Assembly (NCBI RefSeq): GCF_039839275.1
Contig: NZ_JBDOQP010000007.1
Coordinates: forward strand, 186,001 to 250,000
Length of the DNA: 64,000 bases
Direction: 5' to 3'
Source of the DNA: Aerobium sp039839275
Lineage (GTDB): Bacteria; Pseudomonadota; Alphaproteobacteria; Rhizobiales; Rhizobiaceae
The notes beneath the pieces are model-generated. The model was not told the DNA's origin and searched no databases. It saw only the letters and a list, made by a program, of their open reading frames with translations. Shown one piece after another: positions 16,063 to 22,992 of the stretch (its first letter is position 1; each line of letters begins with the position of its first letter). The translations under genes and the position numbers were made by a program.

Positions 16063-16959
16063 ATGCATTTTCACATCATCCTCAATCGCCAGGGCGGAAC
16101 GCTCCGGACGCTAGACGTCGACGCTTTTGCGGCCAAGTCGAAAGCTACGCTGGAGGAGGCCGGTCACACGGTCTCGACACTGACTGTCGACGGCAAGAAG
16201 ATCGAAGAGGCGCTCACGCAGGCGGTTGAGGGCCCCGCCGACGTGATCATGGTTGGTGGCGGCGACGGCACCGTTTCTGCGGCGGCAGGCAAGCTGATGA
16301 ATACGAGCAAGGCGCTTGCCATCCTGCCGGCTGGAACAATGAACCTCTTTGCCCGAAGCCTTGCGATCCCACTGCAACTCGAGACGGCGGTCAATGCATT
16401 TGCCGGCGGCGAGATCCGATCCGTCGACCTGGCACGCGCGAACGATCGTGTCTTTGTGCATCAGTTTTCGGTGGGGCTGCACGCCAAACTGATCGAATTG
16501 CGGGAAAAGGCCGAGTTCAGGTCGCGCCTCGGAAAGATTTGGGCTTCCGCGCGCGCTGGTCTGAACGCGCTCTTTCGTCCGCCCAATCTGAAGGTGACGT
16601 TGGAGATGGACGACGAGATGGTGGAAGTGGCGACCACGGGTGTCGGGATCTCGAACAATCCGTTCGGGGAGGGACACCTTCCCTATGCCGATATGCCGGA
16701 CAAAGGCGTGCTCGGTGTCTATGTCACGCGTGCGTGGCGCAAGCGCGACATGGCTCTATTTGCGCTGAAAATGGCCATGGGGCAATGGAAGACCAATCCG
16801 CATGTCGACATCTATCAATCGAGGAAGGTGACGCTGAAGCTGAAATCAAAGCCAAAGCGTTTCGGCTGCGCGATCGACGGGGAATTATGCGATCTGGACG
16901 GCTCGACGCGGATCGAAATCCTTCCAGGCGCGCTCAAGGTACTCGTCGCGCCTGAATAA
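16063..16959 (+). CDS. diacylglycerol/lipid kinase family protein (YegS/LCB5-like)
   Basis: A 298-residue lipid-kinase-fold protein. The nucleotide-binding GGGDGT is at residues 65-70, followed by LPAGTMNLFARSL, the substrate-side GTxN motif, and a C-terminal beta-rich domain with CAIDGELCDLDG. Such enzymes phosphorylate diacylglycerol or related lipids at the inner membrane surface. The ATG at 16063 is preferred because frames starting further upstream would begin before the transcription start implied by the EcfG promoter at 15989-16013. A lipid kinase under stress-sigma control suggests envelope remodelling. Confidence 0.88.
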   Translation: MHFHIILNRQGGTLRTLDVDAFAAKSKATLEEAGHTVSTLTVDGKKIEEALTQAVEGPADVIMVGGGDGTVSAAAGKLMNTSKALAILPAGTMNLFARSLAIPLQLETAVNAFAGGEIRSVDLARANDRVFVHQFSVGLHAKLIELREKAEFRSRLGKIWASARAGLNALFRPPNLKVTLEMDDEMVEVATTGVGISNNPFGEGHLPYADMPDKGVLGVYVTRAWRKRDMALFALKMAMGQWKTNPHVDIYQSRKVTLKLKSKPKRFGCAIDGELCDLDGSTRIEILPGALKVLVAPE

Positions 16960-16969
16960 GATGCGGGGG

Positions 16970-17167
16970 TCAGTCCTGGGCAGGGATTTCCGCAGGTTGC
17001 TCTGTCGGCTCGCCGCCGACGGGGTCTTCCGGTTCAATGGTGCTGCCAAAAATCCCGACACCCCACCATACAACCATCGCCAGAATCAAAGCGCAGACCA
17101 GTACGACGAGGACCTGCCAGCCGCTGCGTCCTTGCCGCGCCTTGTTCTTGTCGATTGTCTTTGTCAT
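16970..17167 (-). CDS. 65-residue single-span membrane protein
   Basis: A small protein: a basic N-terminus (MTKTIDKNKARQGRSG), one hydrophobic helix (VLVVLVCALILAMVVWWGVGIFG) at about residues 19-41, and an acidic, Pro/Glu-rich periplasmic tail. The orientation would be N-in by the positive-inside rule. It sits between stress-regulated genes and converges on the lipid kinase gene 10 bp away. A GGAAC with N17 and CATT stands upstream, one mismatch from EcfG. I do not recognise a family. Confidence 0.65.
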   Translation of the reverse strand: MTKTIDKNKARQGRSGWQVLVVLVCALILAMVVWWGVGIFGSTIEPEDPVGGEPTEQPAEIPAQD

Positions 17168-17214
17168 GGCTTCGTCTCCGGTTCGGGGCAATTTCGATAC
17201 TGTAAAATGCGTCG

Positions 17215-17240
17215 AAAGCGCGGGCGGTTCCGCGCTTTCG
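17215..17240. other. perfect 9-bp dyad upstream of the 65-residue protein gene
   Basis: Arms GAAAGCGCG and CGCGCTTTC with an eight-base loop, between the holin-like gene and the small membrane protein gene. Neither strand has a T run after it, so it is either a weak rho-independent terminator, an mRNA stabiliser, or an operator. Confidence 0.4.
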
Positions 17241-17260
17241 TTCAAACCACGCATGCGTGA

Positions 17261-17719
17261 TCAATCTGGCAGGGTCGGATCGTGAGGCCTGCGAGCCGTC
17301 TGTTCGCGATAGACCGCATAGGCGAGCCCAGCGAGCGCGGGGATTACCAGCATCATCCCGCCGCCGCGGCTGGCGAGAAGAGTTGGAATCAACGCAATAG
17401 CTGCAGCTCCCGCGACGGCCTTTGCCTCTGTCTTGCGGCGGCGCGCAACACGCCTCCGCCTGATCCCCGACGCCACACGATAGGCAATCAAGAGGATGAC
17501 GGCCACAGCGATGAAGCCTCCGCCAAACGCCAGCGCGGCTTCAAGCACGCCGATCTCTTCGGCGGTCGCGACAAATCCCGCGATGATCAGAAACGCGATG
17601 CCTGCAACGGCGAGCAGTGCGGCGAAAAGATAGACGATGGCGGCACGCCGCGCCCGACCGATGGCGTCCGACGCTTCGCCGGAAACCAACGACATGACGA
17701 GTGTAGCAAGCCCCTGCAC
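17261..17719 (-). CDS. small membrane protein resembling the phage-holin-3_6 / Holin-X superfamily
   Basis: A 152-residue protein with two adjacent membrane helices (about residues 27-53 and 60-82), a strongly basic loop (RRRRVARRRKTE) and a third hydrophobic stretch near the C-terminus. Proteins of this shape, encoded directly after a DUF883/ElaB-like gene, are common in proteobacterial stress operons (YqjD-YqjE style). The proposed start is a GTG two bases after the upstream stop; an in-frame ATG eight codons later is an alternative. It probably sits in the inner membrane and shares the EcfG promoter at 18099-18123. Confidence 0.75.
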   Translation of the reverse strand: MQGLATLVMSLVSGEASDAIGRARRAAIVYLFAALLAVAGIAFLIIAGFVATAEEIGVLEAALAFGGGFIAVAVILLIAYRVASGIRRRRVARRRKTEAKAVAGAAAIALIPTLLASRGGGMMLVIPALAGLAYAVYREQTARRPHDPTLPD

Positions 17720-17721
17720 GG

Positions 17722-18069
17722 TTAGCGGCGCGTCAGTAGTGCGAAGAAGAAGCCTACGCCGGCAGCGATCGCAAGTGCGGTAATCGGCTTTTCACGAACC
17801 GCTTCGGTGATTTGCTGCTCCATGTCGTCGGCGTTTGATCTCAGCGAATCCATCGCGGCTTCGCCTTTGACCCGCATCTGGGCAGCGCCCTCACTTGCCG
17901 CGCGCTTGGCTGCCGATACCGAATGCTCGCCGGTCGCACTCAACTGCGCCGTGAGGCGGCTGATGTCATCCCGGAGCCGGGCGATCTCGGCCTCCAGATC
18001 CTCCGGAGTCCTGTCCTTGGCGCCGTTGGTGACCTTGCCGGCCCTGCCGCTGGGTGCTGTTGCCATCAT
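17722..18069 (-). CDS. DUF883/ElaB-YqjD-like protein with C-terminal membrane anchor
   Basis: A 115-residue protein: a helical, charged body with heptad-like LEAEIARLRDDISRLTAQL near residues 26-44, an Ala-rich amphipathic stretch, then a C-terminal hydrophobic helix ending GVGFFFALLTRR. That is the layout of ElaB/YqjD ribosome-associated inner-membrane proteins. The start at 18069 follows GAAGGGAG; the ATG at 18087 would leave almost no leader behind the EcfG promoter. It is first in an operon with the holin-like gene. Confidence 0.82.
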   Translation of the reverse strand: MMATAPSGRAGKVTNGAKDRTPEDLEAEIARLRDDISRLTAQLSATGEHSVSAAKRAASEGAAQMRVKGEAAMDSLRSNADDMEQQITEAVREKPITALAIAAGVGFFFALLTRR

Positions 18070-18098
18070 AAAACTCCCTTCATTCATGTCGTCCTTCA

Positions 18099-18123
18099 AC
18101 GTGTGATCACAGAGCAGGTTCCT
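18099..18123 (-). promoter_or_regulatory. EcfG promoter of the DUF883-holin operon
   Basis: Minus-strand GGAAC, 16 bases, CGTT, an exact match. The implied transcription start near 18092 decides among several in-frame ATGs of the DUF883 gene in favour of the ones at 18069/18066. Confidence 0.85.
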
Positions 18124-18141
18124 TGGGCTCCGGACATTGGT

Positions 18142-18897
18142 TCAGATGAACGGTCTGATGGTCTCGGTGCCGCCGTCCCATCGCGAAAGTTCCTTGAGCC
18201 CCTCTATGTCGAGAACCTGACAGCCGCGGTCGCGCCAGCGCAGCAGCTTGCGGTCGACGAGGCGCCGGACGGTCTTGTTGGTATGGACAAGCGAAAGGCC
18301 GAGCGTGTCGGCGATGTGCTGTTGCGTGATCGGCAGCACCTGCGAAGCGCCGTTGAAGAGCCCGACCGCGTCTCCCCGCTTGACGAGAAACGCGAGGAGG
18401 TAGGCAAGTCGCTCCACCGCAGTGCGTCGGCCTACGCTGAGAAGATTCTCGTCGAGCATCGACTCTTCGCGCGCCGTCAGCCAGGTGACGTCATAGGCAA
18501 GGTCCGGATGGTCCCTGTAGAGCGACATCAGTTCGCCGCGCTCGAACACGCACAGTGTCATTCCCGAAAGCGCCTCGACGGAATGCTGCATCTCCCCCAT
18601 CAGGCTGCCCTGCAGGCCGACAAGGTCGCCGGGCATGACGAAGTTGACGATCTGGCGGCGGCCGTCGGGAAGCAGCTTGTAACGGAAGCCCCAGCCGATG
18701 AGGACGGTGAACAGATGCGGGTTGCGGGTGCCTTCCGCCAGCACGATAGCACCTTTGTCGACCGTCAGTTCGCCGCGCTTGAATTTCGACATGAAGGCGA
18801 CCTCCTTGGCCTCCATGTCACGAAACGCATCACGCTTCATCAACGGGCATTGCTCGCAAGGATATTTGCGTTCGGAACTGTTCGAGCGCTGCGCCAT
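18142..18897 (-). CDS. Crp/Fnr-family transcriptional regulator
   Basis: A 251-residue regulator with an N-terminal cyclic-nucleotide-binding-like beta roll (GELTVDKGAIVLAEGTRNPH, MPGDLVGLQGSLMGEMQHSV) and a C-terminal winged helix (ITQQHIADTLGLSLVHTNKT then VRRLVDRKLL). The N-terminus carries a CEQC pair at Cys14/Cys17. The full four-Cys set that holds an Fe-S cluster in FNR is not evident, so oxygen sensing by a cluster is uncertain. The gene is divergent from a single-domain response regulator. Upstream on its strand is GCAAC-N16-CGTT, one base off an EcfG promoter. Confidence 0.87.
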   Translation of the reverse strand: MAQRSNSSERKYPCEQCPLMKRDAFRDMEAKEVAFMSKFKRGELTVDKGAIVLAEGTRNPHLFTVLIGWGFRYKLLPDGRRQIVNFVMPGDLVGLQGSLMGEMQHSVEALSGMTLCVFERGELMSLYRDHPDLAYDVTWLTAREESMLDENLLSVGRRTAVERLAYLLAFLVKRGDAVGLFNGASQVLPITQQHIADTLGLSLVHTNKTVRRLVDRKLLRWRDRGCQVLDIEGLKELSRWDGGTETIRPFI

Positions 18898-19036
18898 TCA
18901 TGCTCCCCTGCCCACACCGTACTCATGACATCGCGACGAAAAAAACGCTATCTTTCTAACAAGGTTGCGCTGCGTCATATTTAAATGACACCTCACCCAT
19001 GATTCGGCATAGATTGCGTTTTGGAGGCCTACCCCT

Positions 19037-19429
19037 TTGAACGCTTCGCCTTTGGACGGATTGCGCGTCCTGCTCATGGAAGACGAATTTCTTATCGCCA
19101 TGGACGTCGAGCAGTTGTGCCGAGATCACGGTGCCGCCGACGTGACGATTGCACAGACAATTGATGCGCTCGGACCGGACCCGTTTGCCGGCGATCCGTT
19201 TCATGTCGCCATTCTCGATGTGAGATTGGCGGGCCACACCACGATCGACTTTGCCCGCCAGTTGGCGGAACGCGGCATTCCGTTCATTTTCGCCACCGGC
19301 TATGCCGATGGCAACGGAACATTCGAGGCGCTGCACCAATCCATCGACAGCTTCGAAGTGGTCATCAAGCCGTATGGCAGCGAAGACCTTATGGGTGCGT
19401 TGACCCGCGCGATATCCCGCAAGAAATGA
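19037..19429 (+). CDS. single-domain response regulator
   Basis: A 130-residue CheY-like receiver with no output domain. The acidic pair is in LLMEDEFLIAMD, the phosphoacceptor is Asp61 in ILDVRLAG, and the conserved Thr/Lys are in FATGY and VIKPYG. The start is a TTG at 19037 with GGAGG nine bases upstream. The sequence style (EDEFLIAMDVEQL) matches the PhyR receiver at 20412-21206, so it probably exchanges phosphate with the same HWE kinases. It lies 9 bp from the convergent ecfG gene and may tune the general stress response. Confidence 0.88.
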   Translation: MNASPLDGLRVLLMEDEFLIAMDVEQLCRDHGAADVTIAQTIDALGPDPFAGDPFHVAILDVRLAGHTTIDFARQLAERGIPFIFATGYADGNGTFEALHQSIDSFEVVIKPYGSEDLMGALTRAISRKK

Positions 19430-19451
19430 ACGCGGCCGTCAGGCCGCGTTC
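19428..19451. terminator. bidirectional hairpin spanning the two convergent stop codons
   Basis: Perfect ten-base arms GAACGCGGCC and GGCCGCGTTC around the loop GTCA. The hairpin contains parts of the stop codons of both the response regulator and ecfG. There is no T run, so termination would be weak or rho-assisted; it could instead protect both 3' ends. Confidence 0.5.
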
Positions 19452-19987
19452 GAACCCATAACCTGCGCCGAGATAGCGTCAGGCCCATAGTCGCTTTCGC
19501 CCGAAACGTTCAAAAGCTCCTGCAGACGCGTCCGGGCGCGACTGACGCGGCTCTTTATGGTTCCCACCGCGCAATCGCAGATTTCGGCCGCTTCCTCATA
19601 GGAAAAGCCCGATGCGCCGATCAGGATGATCGCCTCGCGCTGGTCCTCCGGCAGCGTTTCAAGCGCACCGCGGAAGTCGTTGAGGTCCATAGAGCCCAAC
19701 TGGCTGGGGTGCACCGCGAGACGGGCGGTGATAAGCCCGTCACTGTCCTGCACCTCGCGTCCGCGCTTGCGCATCTGCGAGTAGAATTCGTTGCGCAGGA
19801 TCGTGAAAACCCATGCCTTCAAGTTGGTTCCTGGCTGGAACGAAGCCTGCTTGTCCCATGCCTTCACCAGTGTTTCCTGGACGAGATCATCAGCCTTGTC
19901 CGCGTTCTGGGCCAGGGACATGGCAAAGGCGCGAAGGCTGGGTATCGCACCGAGCAGATCGTTCTTGAAGATCGAAGGGTCACCCAT
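19439..19987 (-). CDS. ecfG: general stress response ECF sigma factor EcfG (RpoE2-like)
   Basis: A 182-residue extracytoplasmic-function sigma factor. Region 2 covers about residues 15-85 (ADDLVQETLVKAWDKQASFQ, FTILRNEFYSQMRKRGREVQ). Region 4 covers about 115-165 (LETLPEDQREAIILIGASGF, SYEEAAEICDCAVGTIKSRVS). Location one base after nepR and opposite phyR identifies it as the EcfG of the alphaproteobacterial general stress response. It is held by NepR until phosphorylated PhyR takes NepR away. The ATG at 19987 follows the nepR stop directly, so its translation is coupled. It should recognise the GGAAC/CGTT promoters listed here, including its own. Confidence 0.96.
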   Translation of the reverse strand: MGDPSIFKNDLLGAIPSLRAFAMSLAQNADKADDLVQETLVKAWDKQASFQPGTNLKAWVFTILRNEFYSQMRKRGREVQDSDGLITARLAVHPSQLGSMDLNDFRGALETLPEDQREAIILIGASGFSYEEAAEICDCAVGTIKSRVSRARTRLQELLNVSGESDYGPDAISAQVMGSNAA

Positions 19988-19988
19988 G

Positions 19989-20249
19989 TCAATTGCCTTC
20001 GTTAGAAGTGGACGACGGGGTCTCGCGATCTTCGAGCTGCTTAAGCAGGTCCGCGAACTTGTCCGGAACGTCCTCCGACACGAGTTCATCATAATATTGT
20101 TTGAGCTTGCGGCCAATCTCGGTGTTCACACCAAGTGGCTCGCTGCGGCTCGCGCTTTTTCTCTGACCGCCGGTCGCGGCCTGGGTGTTTGGCTTCATGC
20201 TGGTTCTCTTGCCCCCACTGTTCCGCATTTCTCTCATCTCAAAGCGCAT
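19989..20249 (-). CDS. nepR: anti-sigma factor NepR
   Basis: An 86-residue anti-sigma factor. Its conserved core is LGVNTEIGRKLKQYYDELVS followed by EDVPDKFADLLKQLE, the two helices that bind either EcfG or the sigma-like domain of PhyR. The N-terminal 35 residues are basic and likely disordered. The start has GGGAG upstream and an EcfG promoter 44 bp beyond. Gene order nepR-ecfG divergent from phyR is the standard arrangement in Hyphomicrobiales. Confidence 0.95.
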   Translation of the reverse strand: MRFEMREMRNSGGKRTSMKPNTQAATGGQRKSASRSEPLGVNTEIGRKLKQYYDELVSEDVPDKFADLLKQLEDRETPSSTSNEGN

Positions 20250-20292
20250 ATAGTCTCCCGCATGCGCAATTAGAGCGCGTGATCGCAGGGCA

Positions 20293-20317
20293 AACGCCGG
20301 CTTGTAAAAATCGTTCC
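20293..20317 (-). promoter_or_regulatory. EcfG promoter of nepR-ecfG
   Basis: Minus-strand GGAAC, 16 bases, CGTT. It gives positive autoregulation of the sigma factor. It is back to back with the phyR promoter; only nine bases separate the two -35 elements. Confidence 0.9.
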
Positions 20318-20326
20318 AACATTTTC

Positions 20327-20351
20327 GGAACTTTTTTGCCGGTATGCCGTT
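20327..20351 (+). promoter_or_regulatory. EcfG promoter of phyR
   Basis: GGAAC at 20327-20331, 16 bases, CGTT at 20348-20351, with about 60 bp to the phyR ATG. Confidence 0.9.
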
Positions 20352-20411
20352 AAACGGCTTCGAGGGCGCTTTCCGCCCTCGCGCACACGTCTATTGAGGG
20401 AGACGCAACAC

Positions 20412-21206
20412 ATGAGTTTGTCTACGCGGATCGCGCCGCATCTGCCATTTCTTAGGCGCTTTTCGCGCGCCGTAACCGGTTCACAAAACAGCGGCGATGC
20501 ACTGGTCGCGGCGACGCTTGAAGCCATCATTGCCGACGTCAGCGTGTTTCCTTCGCTCTCCAGCGATCGCATTTCGCTTTATCGCGTCTACACCAAGCTG
20601 TTCACCTCTGTAGGTATCCGCGTGCCGCAGGAAGACAATGGTCCGGCGTGGGAAAGCCGCGCGGTCGCCAATCTTTCCTCACTCGCGCCGTTGCCCCGCC
20701 AGGCTTTCCTTCTGGTGGCCGTTGAAGGGTTCACGGAGGCTGAGGCGGCCGAGATTCTCGACGTTGACGAGAGCAGGTTCAATTCGCTGCTGAGCGAAGC
20801 CAGCGACGAGATTTCGCGTCAGGTCGCCACCGACGTGCTCATTATCGAAGACGAACCGCTCATCGCCATGGATATCGAGCAGATGGTCGAAAGTCTGGGC
20901 CATCGTGTCGTCGGAACGGCCCGCACCCACAAGGAAGCGGTGGCGATGTTCGCCAGCACCAAGCCCAGCATGGTGCTCGCGGATATCCAGCTTGCCGATG
21001 GGTCGTCCGGCATTGATGCGGTGAACGAGATTCTCGCCGCCGCTCCCGTGCCGGTGATCTTCATCACAGCGTTCCCCGAGCGGCTGCTGACAGGTGAGCG
21101 TCCCGAGCCGGCATTCCTGGTCACCAAGCCTTTCAATCCGGACATGGTCAAGGCTCTGATCAGCCAGGCACTGTTTTTCGATCGTCAGGCTCAAGCGGCA
21201 GCCTGA
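20412..21206 (+). CDS. phyR: general stress response anti-anti-sigma response regulator PhyR
   Basis: A 264-residue response regulator. A sigma-factor-like domain comes first (about residues 1-125: LSTRIAPHLPFLRRFSRAVT, with GFTEAEAAEILDVDESRFNSL as the region-4 mimic). A receiver follows, with DVLIIEDEPLIAMD, phosphoacceptor Asp191 in VLADIQL and Lys in VTKPFNPD. On phosphorylation the sigma-like part binds NepR and frees EcfG. The ATG at 20412 has GGGAG upstream; a TTG six codons earlier is less likely. The kinase is probably the HWE protein 0.5 kb downstream. An intrinsic terminator follows the stop. Confidence 0.96.
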   Translation: MSLSTRIAPHLPFLRRFSRAVTGSQNSGDALVAATLEAIIADVSVFPSLSSDRISLYRVYTKLFTSVGIRVPQEDNGPAWESRAVANLSSLAPLPRQAFLLVAVEGFTEAEAAEILDVDESRFNSLLSEASDEISRQVATDVLIIEDEPLIAMDIEQMVESLGHRVVGTARTHKEAVAMFASTKPSMVLADIQLADGSSGIDAVNEILAAAPVPVIFITAFPERLLTGERPEPAFLVTKPFNPDMVKALISQALFFDRQAQAAA

Positions 21207-21230
21207 ACCAAGATGCGGGTGCATTGATCC

Positions 21231-21261
21231 AAAAGGGCCGCCAGAAACTGGTGGCCTTTTT
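21231..21261 (+). terminator. rho-independent terminator after phyR
   Basis: Arms GGCCGCCAG and CTGGTGGCC (one G-T pair) around AAA, followed by TTTTT on the plus strand, 30 bp after the phyR stop. An A run on the other side could let it work in both directions. Confidence 0.85.
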
Positions 21262-21299
21262 CAATTGTGACCGATTTCGTCGAAACGTGGCGAAATAGG

Positions 21300-21324
21300 G
21301 GAACCAAAGTTTTCAATCGACGTT
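21300..21324 (+). promoter_or_regulatory. EcfG promoter of the DUF1328 gene
   Basis: GGAAC, 16 bases, CGTT; exact. It lies 28 bp upstream of the ATG at 21353, which has its own AAGGAG site. Confidence 0.88.
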
Positions 21325-21352
21325 TTCCTGTACCAATTCCAAGGAGATAACC

Positions 21353-21520
21353 ATGCTTTATTGGGCTCTCGTATTCCTGGTGGTTGCGATCATTGCTGGT
21401 GCGCTCGGCTTCGGCGGCATCGCGGGCGCATCCGCAGGGATCGCCCAGATTCTGTTCTTCATCTTCCTGGCCTTCCTCGTCATCTCGCTGGTGGTGGGGC
21501 TGCTTCGCCGGGCTGGATAA
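21353..21520 (+). CDS. DUF1328 (YtjA-like) small membrane protein
   Basis: A 55-residue, almost wholly hydrophobic protein: MLYWALVFLVVAIIAGALGF then GGIAGASAGIAQ and a second helix ending GLLRRAG. Two short transmembrane helices separated by a Gly/Ala turn are the hallmark of DUF1328. AAGGAG stands six bases before the ATG and an exact EcfG promoter lies upstream, so it belongs to the stress regulon. Members are often stress-induced in proteobacteria; molecular function is unknown. Confidence 0.88.
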   Translation: MLYWALVFLVVAIIAGALGFGGIAGASAGIAQILFFIFLAFLVISLVVGLLRRAG

Positions 21521-21564
21521 TCTGAAACCGTGCTCCGGTGGCGTCTCGCGACGGCATCGGGTTG

Positions 21565-21643
21565 GCGGAGTTTGCAGCCCCCTCATCTCGAACTCCGCTA
21601 CCCGCCGGATGATGCAGGGCGAGAGCCGATGCATCATCCGGCG
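21565..21643. other. two successive dyads between the DUF1328 gene and the HWE kinase gene
   Basis: The first dyad has arms GCGGAGTT (21565-21572) and AACTCCGC (21591-21598). The second has perfect 14-base arms CGCCGGATGATGCA (21603-21616) and TGCATCATCCGGCG (21630-21643). No T run follows on either strand. They could end or stabilise the DUF1328 transcript or form a structured leader for the kinase. No reading frame in this stretch looks coding. Confidence 0.5.
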
Positions 21644-21731
21644 GCGTTGAACGGATAGCCCGTGCACCAGTTTTTGTTCACGTTTCGCGCGTTATACTCC
21701 CTCTTCCGGCATGGGGGCCGGAGGGAGGAGC

Positions 21732-22769
21732 TTGGTACGAAGGGGGGTGGGTAGCATCGACAGGAAAAACCAGGGCGCCGTCCATGGCCATTCCACACGT
21801 TCGGACCTCGAGTTCGGACGAGGATTGCTGCGCGCGCTGAGAAATACCGGAATAATTGTATTCTATCAGAGCGCCGACCTGAGCGTGGTTTGGGGGCAGA
21901 ACATCCCTTCCGCCTGGGGCGGAGACGCCATTGTCGGCCAGACCGACGGCGATTTCCTGCCCGCCACGTCGGTTACGAGAATTGTCGAGCGCAAGAATTC
22001 GGTTCTTGCTTCCGGCATTCCCGAGAAGCTCGAATTTCGTGATCACGGCGAAGATGGCGGACGCTGGTACGACATGTGGATCGACGCCGACCTTTCCGAC
22101 GAGGGCGACATCCTCGGAATCGTGACGACCGTCGTCGAGATCACCGACCGCAAACATCGTGAGCAGACACTGCGCACGCTGCTGCGCGAGGTCAGTCATC
22201 GCTCCAAGAATCTGCTTGCGATCATCCAGAGCATTGCCACGCAGACCGGCCGCTATTCGGCGAGTATCGACACGTTTCTCGATCGCTTCCGGGGACGGCT
22301 CCAATCGCTTGCATCCTCGCAGGATCTAGTGACCTCCTCCAACTGGCGCGGCGCGATGCTCAGTGAACTCATCGAGGGGCAGATCGCTCGCTTCCGTGGC
22401 GAAGCGGATGACGGGGTACGCTTCAAGGGCGTGGACGTTTATCTCAATCCCAATGCAGCCTTGCACATCGGCCTGGCGCTGCATGAGCTGGTGGTGAATT
22501 CGATGAGCCACGGTGCATTATCGCGCCCCCACGGACAGGTAACCCTGACAAGCGGGCTCAATGGCGGCCAGGACGAGACCCCGGTTCTGGTGCTGGTGTG
22601 GAGTGAACGCACTGACGCGGCCAATATCCAAGACGAAAAGCGGTTTGGAAGTGTGGCACTGGAGCGCGTCGTGCCGATTTCGCTTGATGGTACCGCGAGG
22701 TTCGAATTGCATGGCGACCGCCTGGACTACCGTCTGGAAGTGCCGAGCGCGAATTTCGAAGTCGAATAG
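21732..22769 (+). CDS. HWE-family sensor histidine kinase, probable PhyR kinase
   Basis: A 345-residue cytoplasmic kinase. A PAS-like sensor comes first (about residues 35-140: GIIVFYQSADLSVVWGQNIP, GRWYDMWIDADLSDEGDILG). The HWE dimerisation/phosphoacceptor helix follows, with His156 in EVSHRSKNLLAIIQS. The ATPase domain contains HELVVNSMSHGAL and the WSE motif that names the class. There is no transmembrane helix. Kinases of the HWE/HisKA_2 type phosphorylate PhyR, and its place next to phyR supports that. TTG at 21732 is preferred because GGAGGGAGGAG precedes it; an ATG seven codons earlier lacks a site. Confidence 0.9.
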   Translation: MVRRGVGSIDRKNQGAVHGHSTRSDLEFGRGLLRALRNTGIIVFYQSADLSVVWGQNIPSAWGGDAIVGQTDGDFLPATSVTRIVERKNSVLASGIPEKLEFRDHGEDGGRWYDMWIDADLSDEGDILGIVTTVVEITDRKHREQTLRTLLREVSHRSKNLLAIIQSIATQTGRYSASIDTFLDRFRGRLQSLASSQDLVTSSNWRGAMLSELIEGQIARFRGEADDGVRFKGVDVYLNPNAALHIGLALHELVVNSMSHGALSRPHGQVTLTSGLNGGQDETPVLVLVWSERTDAANIQDEKRFGSVALERVVPISLDGTARFELHGDRLDYRLEVPSANFEVE

Positions 22770-22771
22770 AC

Positions 22772-22803
22772 AAAAAAAGGCCGGCCTCATGGCCGGCTTT
22801 GTA
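22772..22803. terminator. bidirectional intrinsic terminator (kinase gene / candidate sRNA)
   Basis: Seven-base GC arms GCCGGCC and GGCCGGC around TCAT. On the minus strand seven T residues follow, which is strong; on the plus strand only TTT follows. It ends the candidate minus-strand small RNA and may also serve the kinase mRNA. Confidence 0.85.
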
Positions 22804-22939
22804 GTAGCATCCTGATGATCGATGATCGGGGTCCATCTCGATCAGACGCTATGACGATGATAGTTGGATCATCGCTCGTTGGTGGCCGCGCCGCACGCTT
22901 TGGGGGGCGATTGGGGGTATGCGCACAGCGCGGCACCGA
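22772..22939 (-). ncRNA. candidate EcfG-dependent small RNA with C-rich hairpin loop
   Basis: An exact EcfG promoter (22946-22970) fires on the minus strand into a stretch with no credible gene and ends at an intrinsic terminator with seven T, giving about 170 nt. The 5' part folds into a continuous 14-bp stem: arms at 22921-22934 and 22885-22898, 11 Watson-Crick and 3 G-U pairs. It presents a 22-nt loop with C5 and C6 runs. Two smaller hairpins follow (GATGAT/ATCATC and TGATCG/CGATCA), then the terminator stem. The C-rich loop would suit pairing with G-rich ribosome-binding sites. It is similar in logic to GsrN of Caulobacter, a stress-sigma-dependent sRNA; homology is not claimed. Confidence 0.6.
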
Positions 22940-22945
22940 TAGAGA

Positions 22946-22970
22946 AACGGCTCGTTGACCAAATAGTTCC
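22946..22970 (-). promoter_or_regulatory. EcfG promoter of the candidate small RNA
   Basis: Minus-strand GGAAC (22966-22970), 16 bases, CGTT (22946-22949). It is exact and divergent from the EcfG promoter at 22993-23018, with 22 bases between the -35 elements. Confidence 0.82.
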
Positions 22971-22992
22971 ATCCTTCATGAAGTTTTTTGAG

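Noticed and set aside
17207..17232. EcfG-like promoter for the 65-residue membrane protein gene
   Set aside because: GGAAC-N17-CATT has one mismatch in the short -10 element and overlaps a strong dyad; not enough to list as a promoter.
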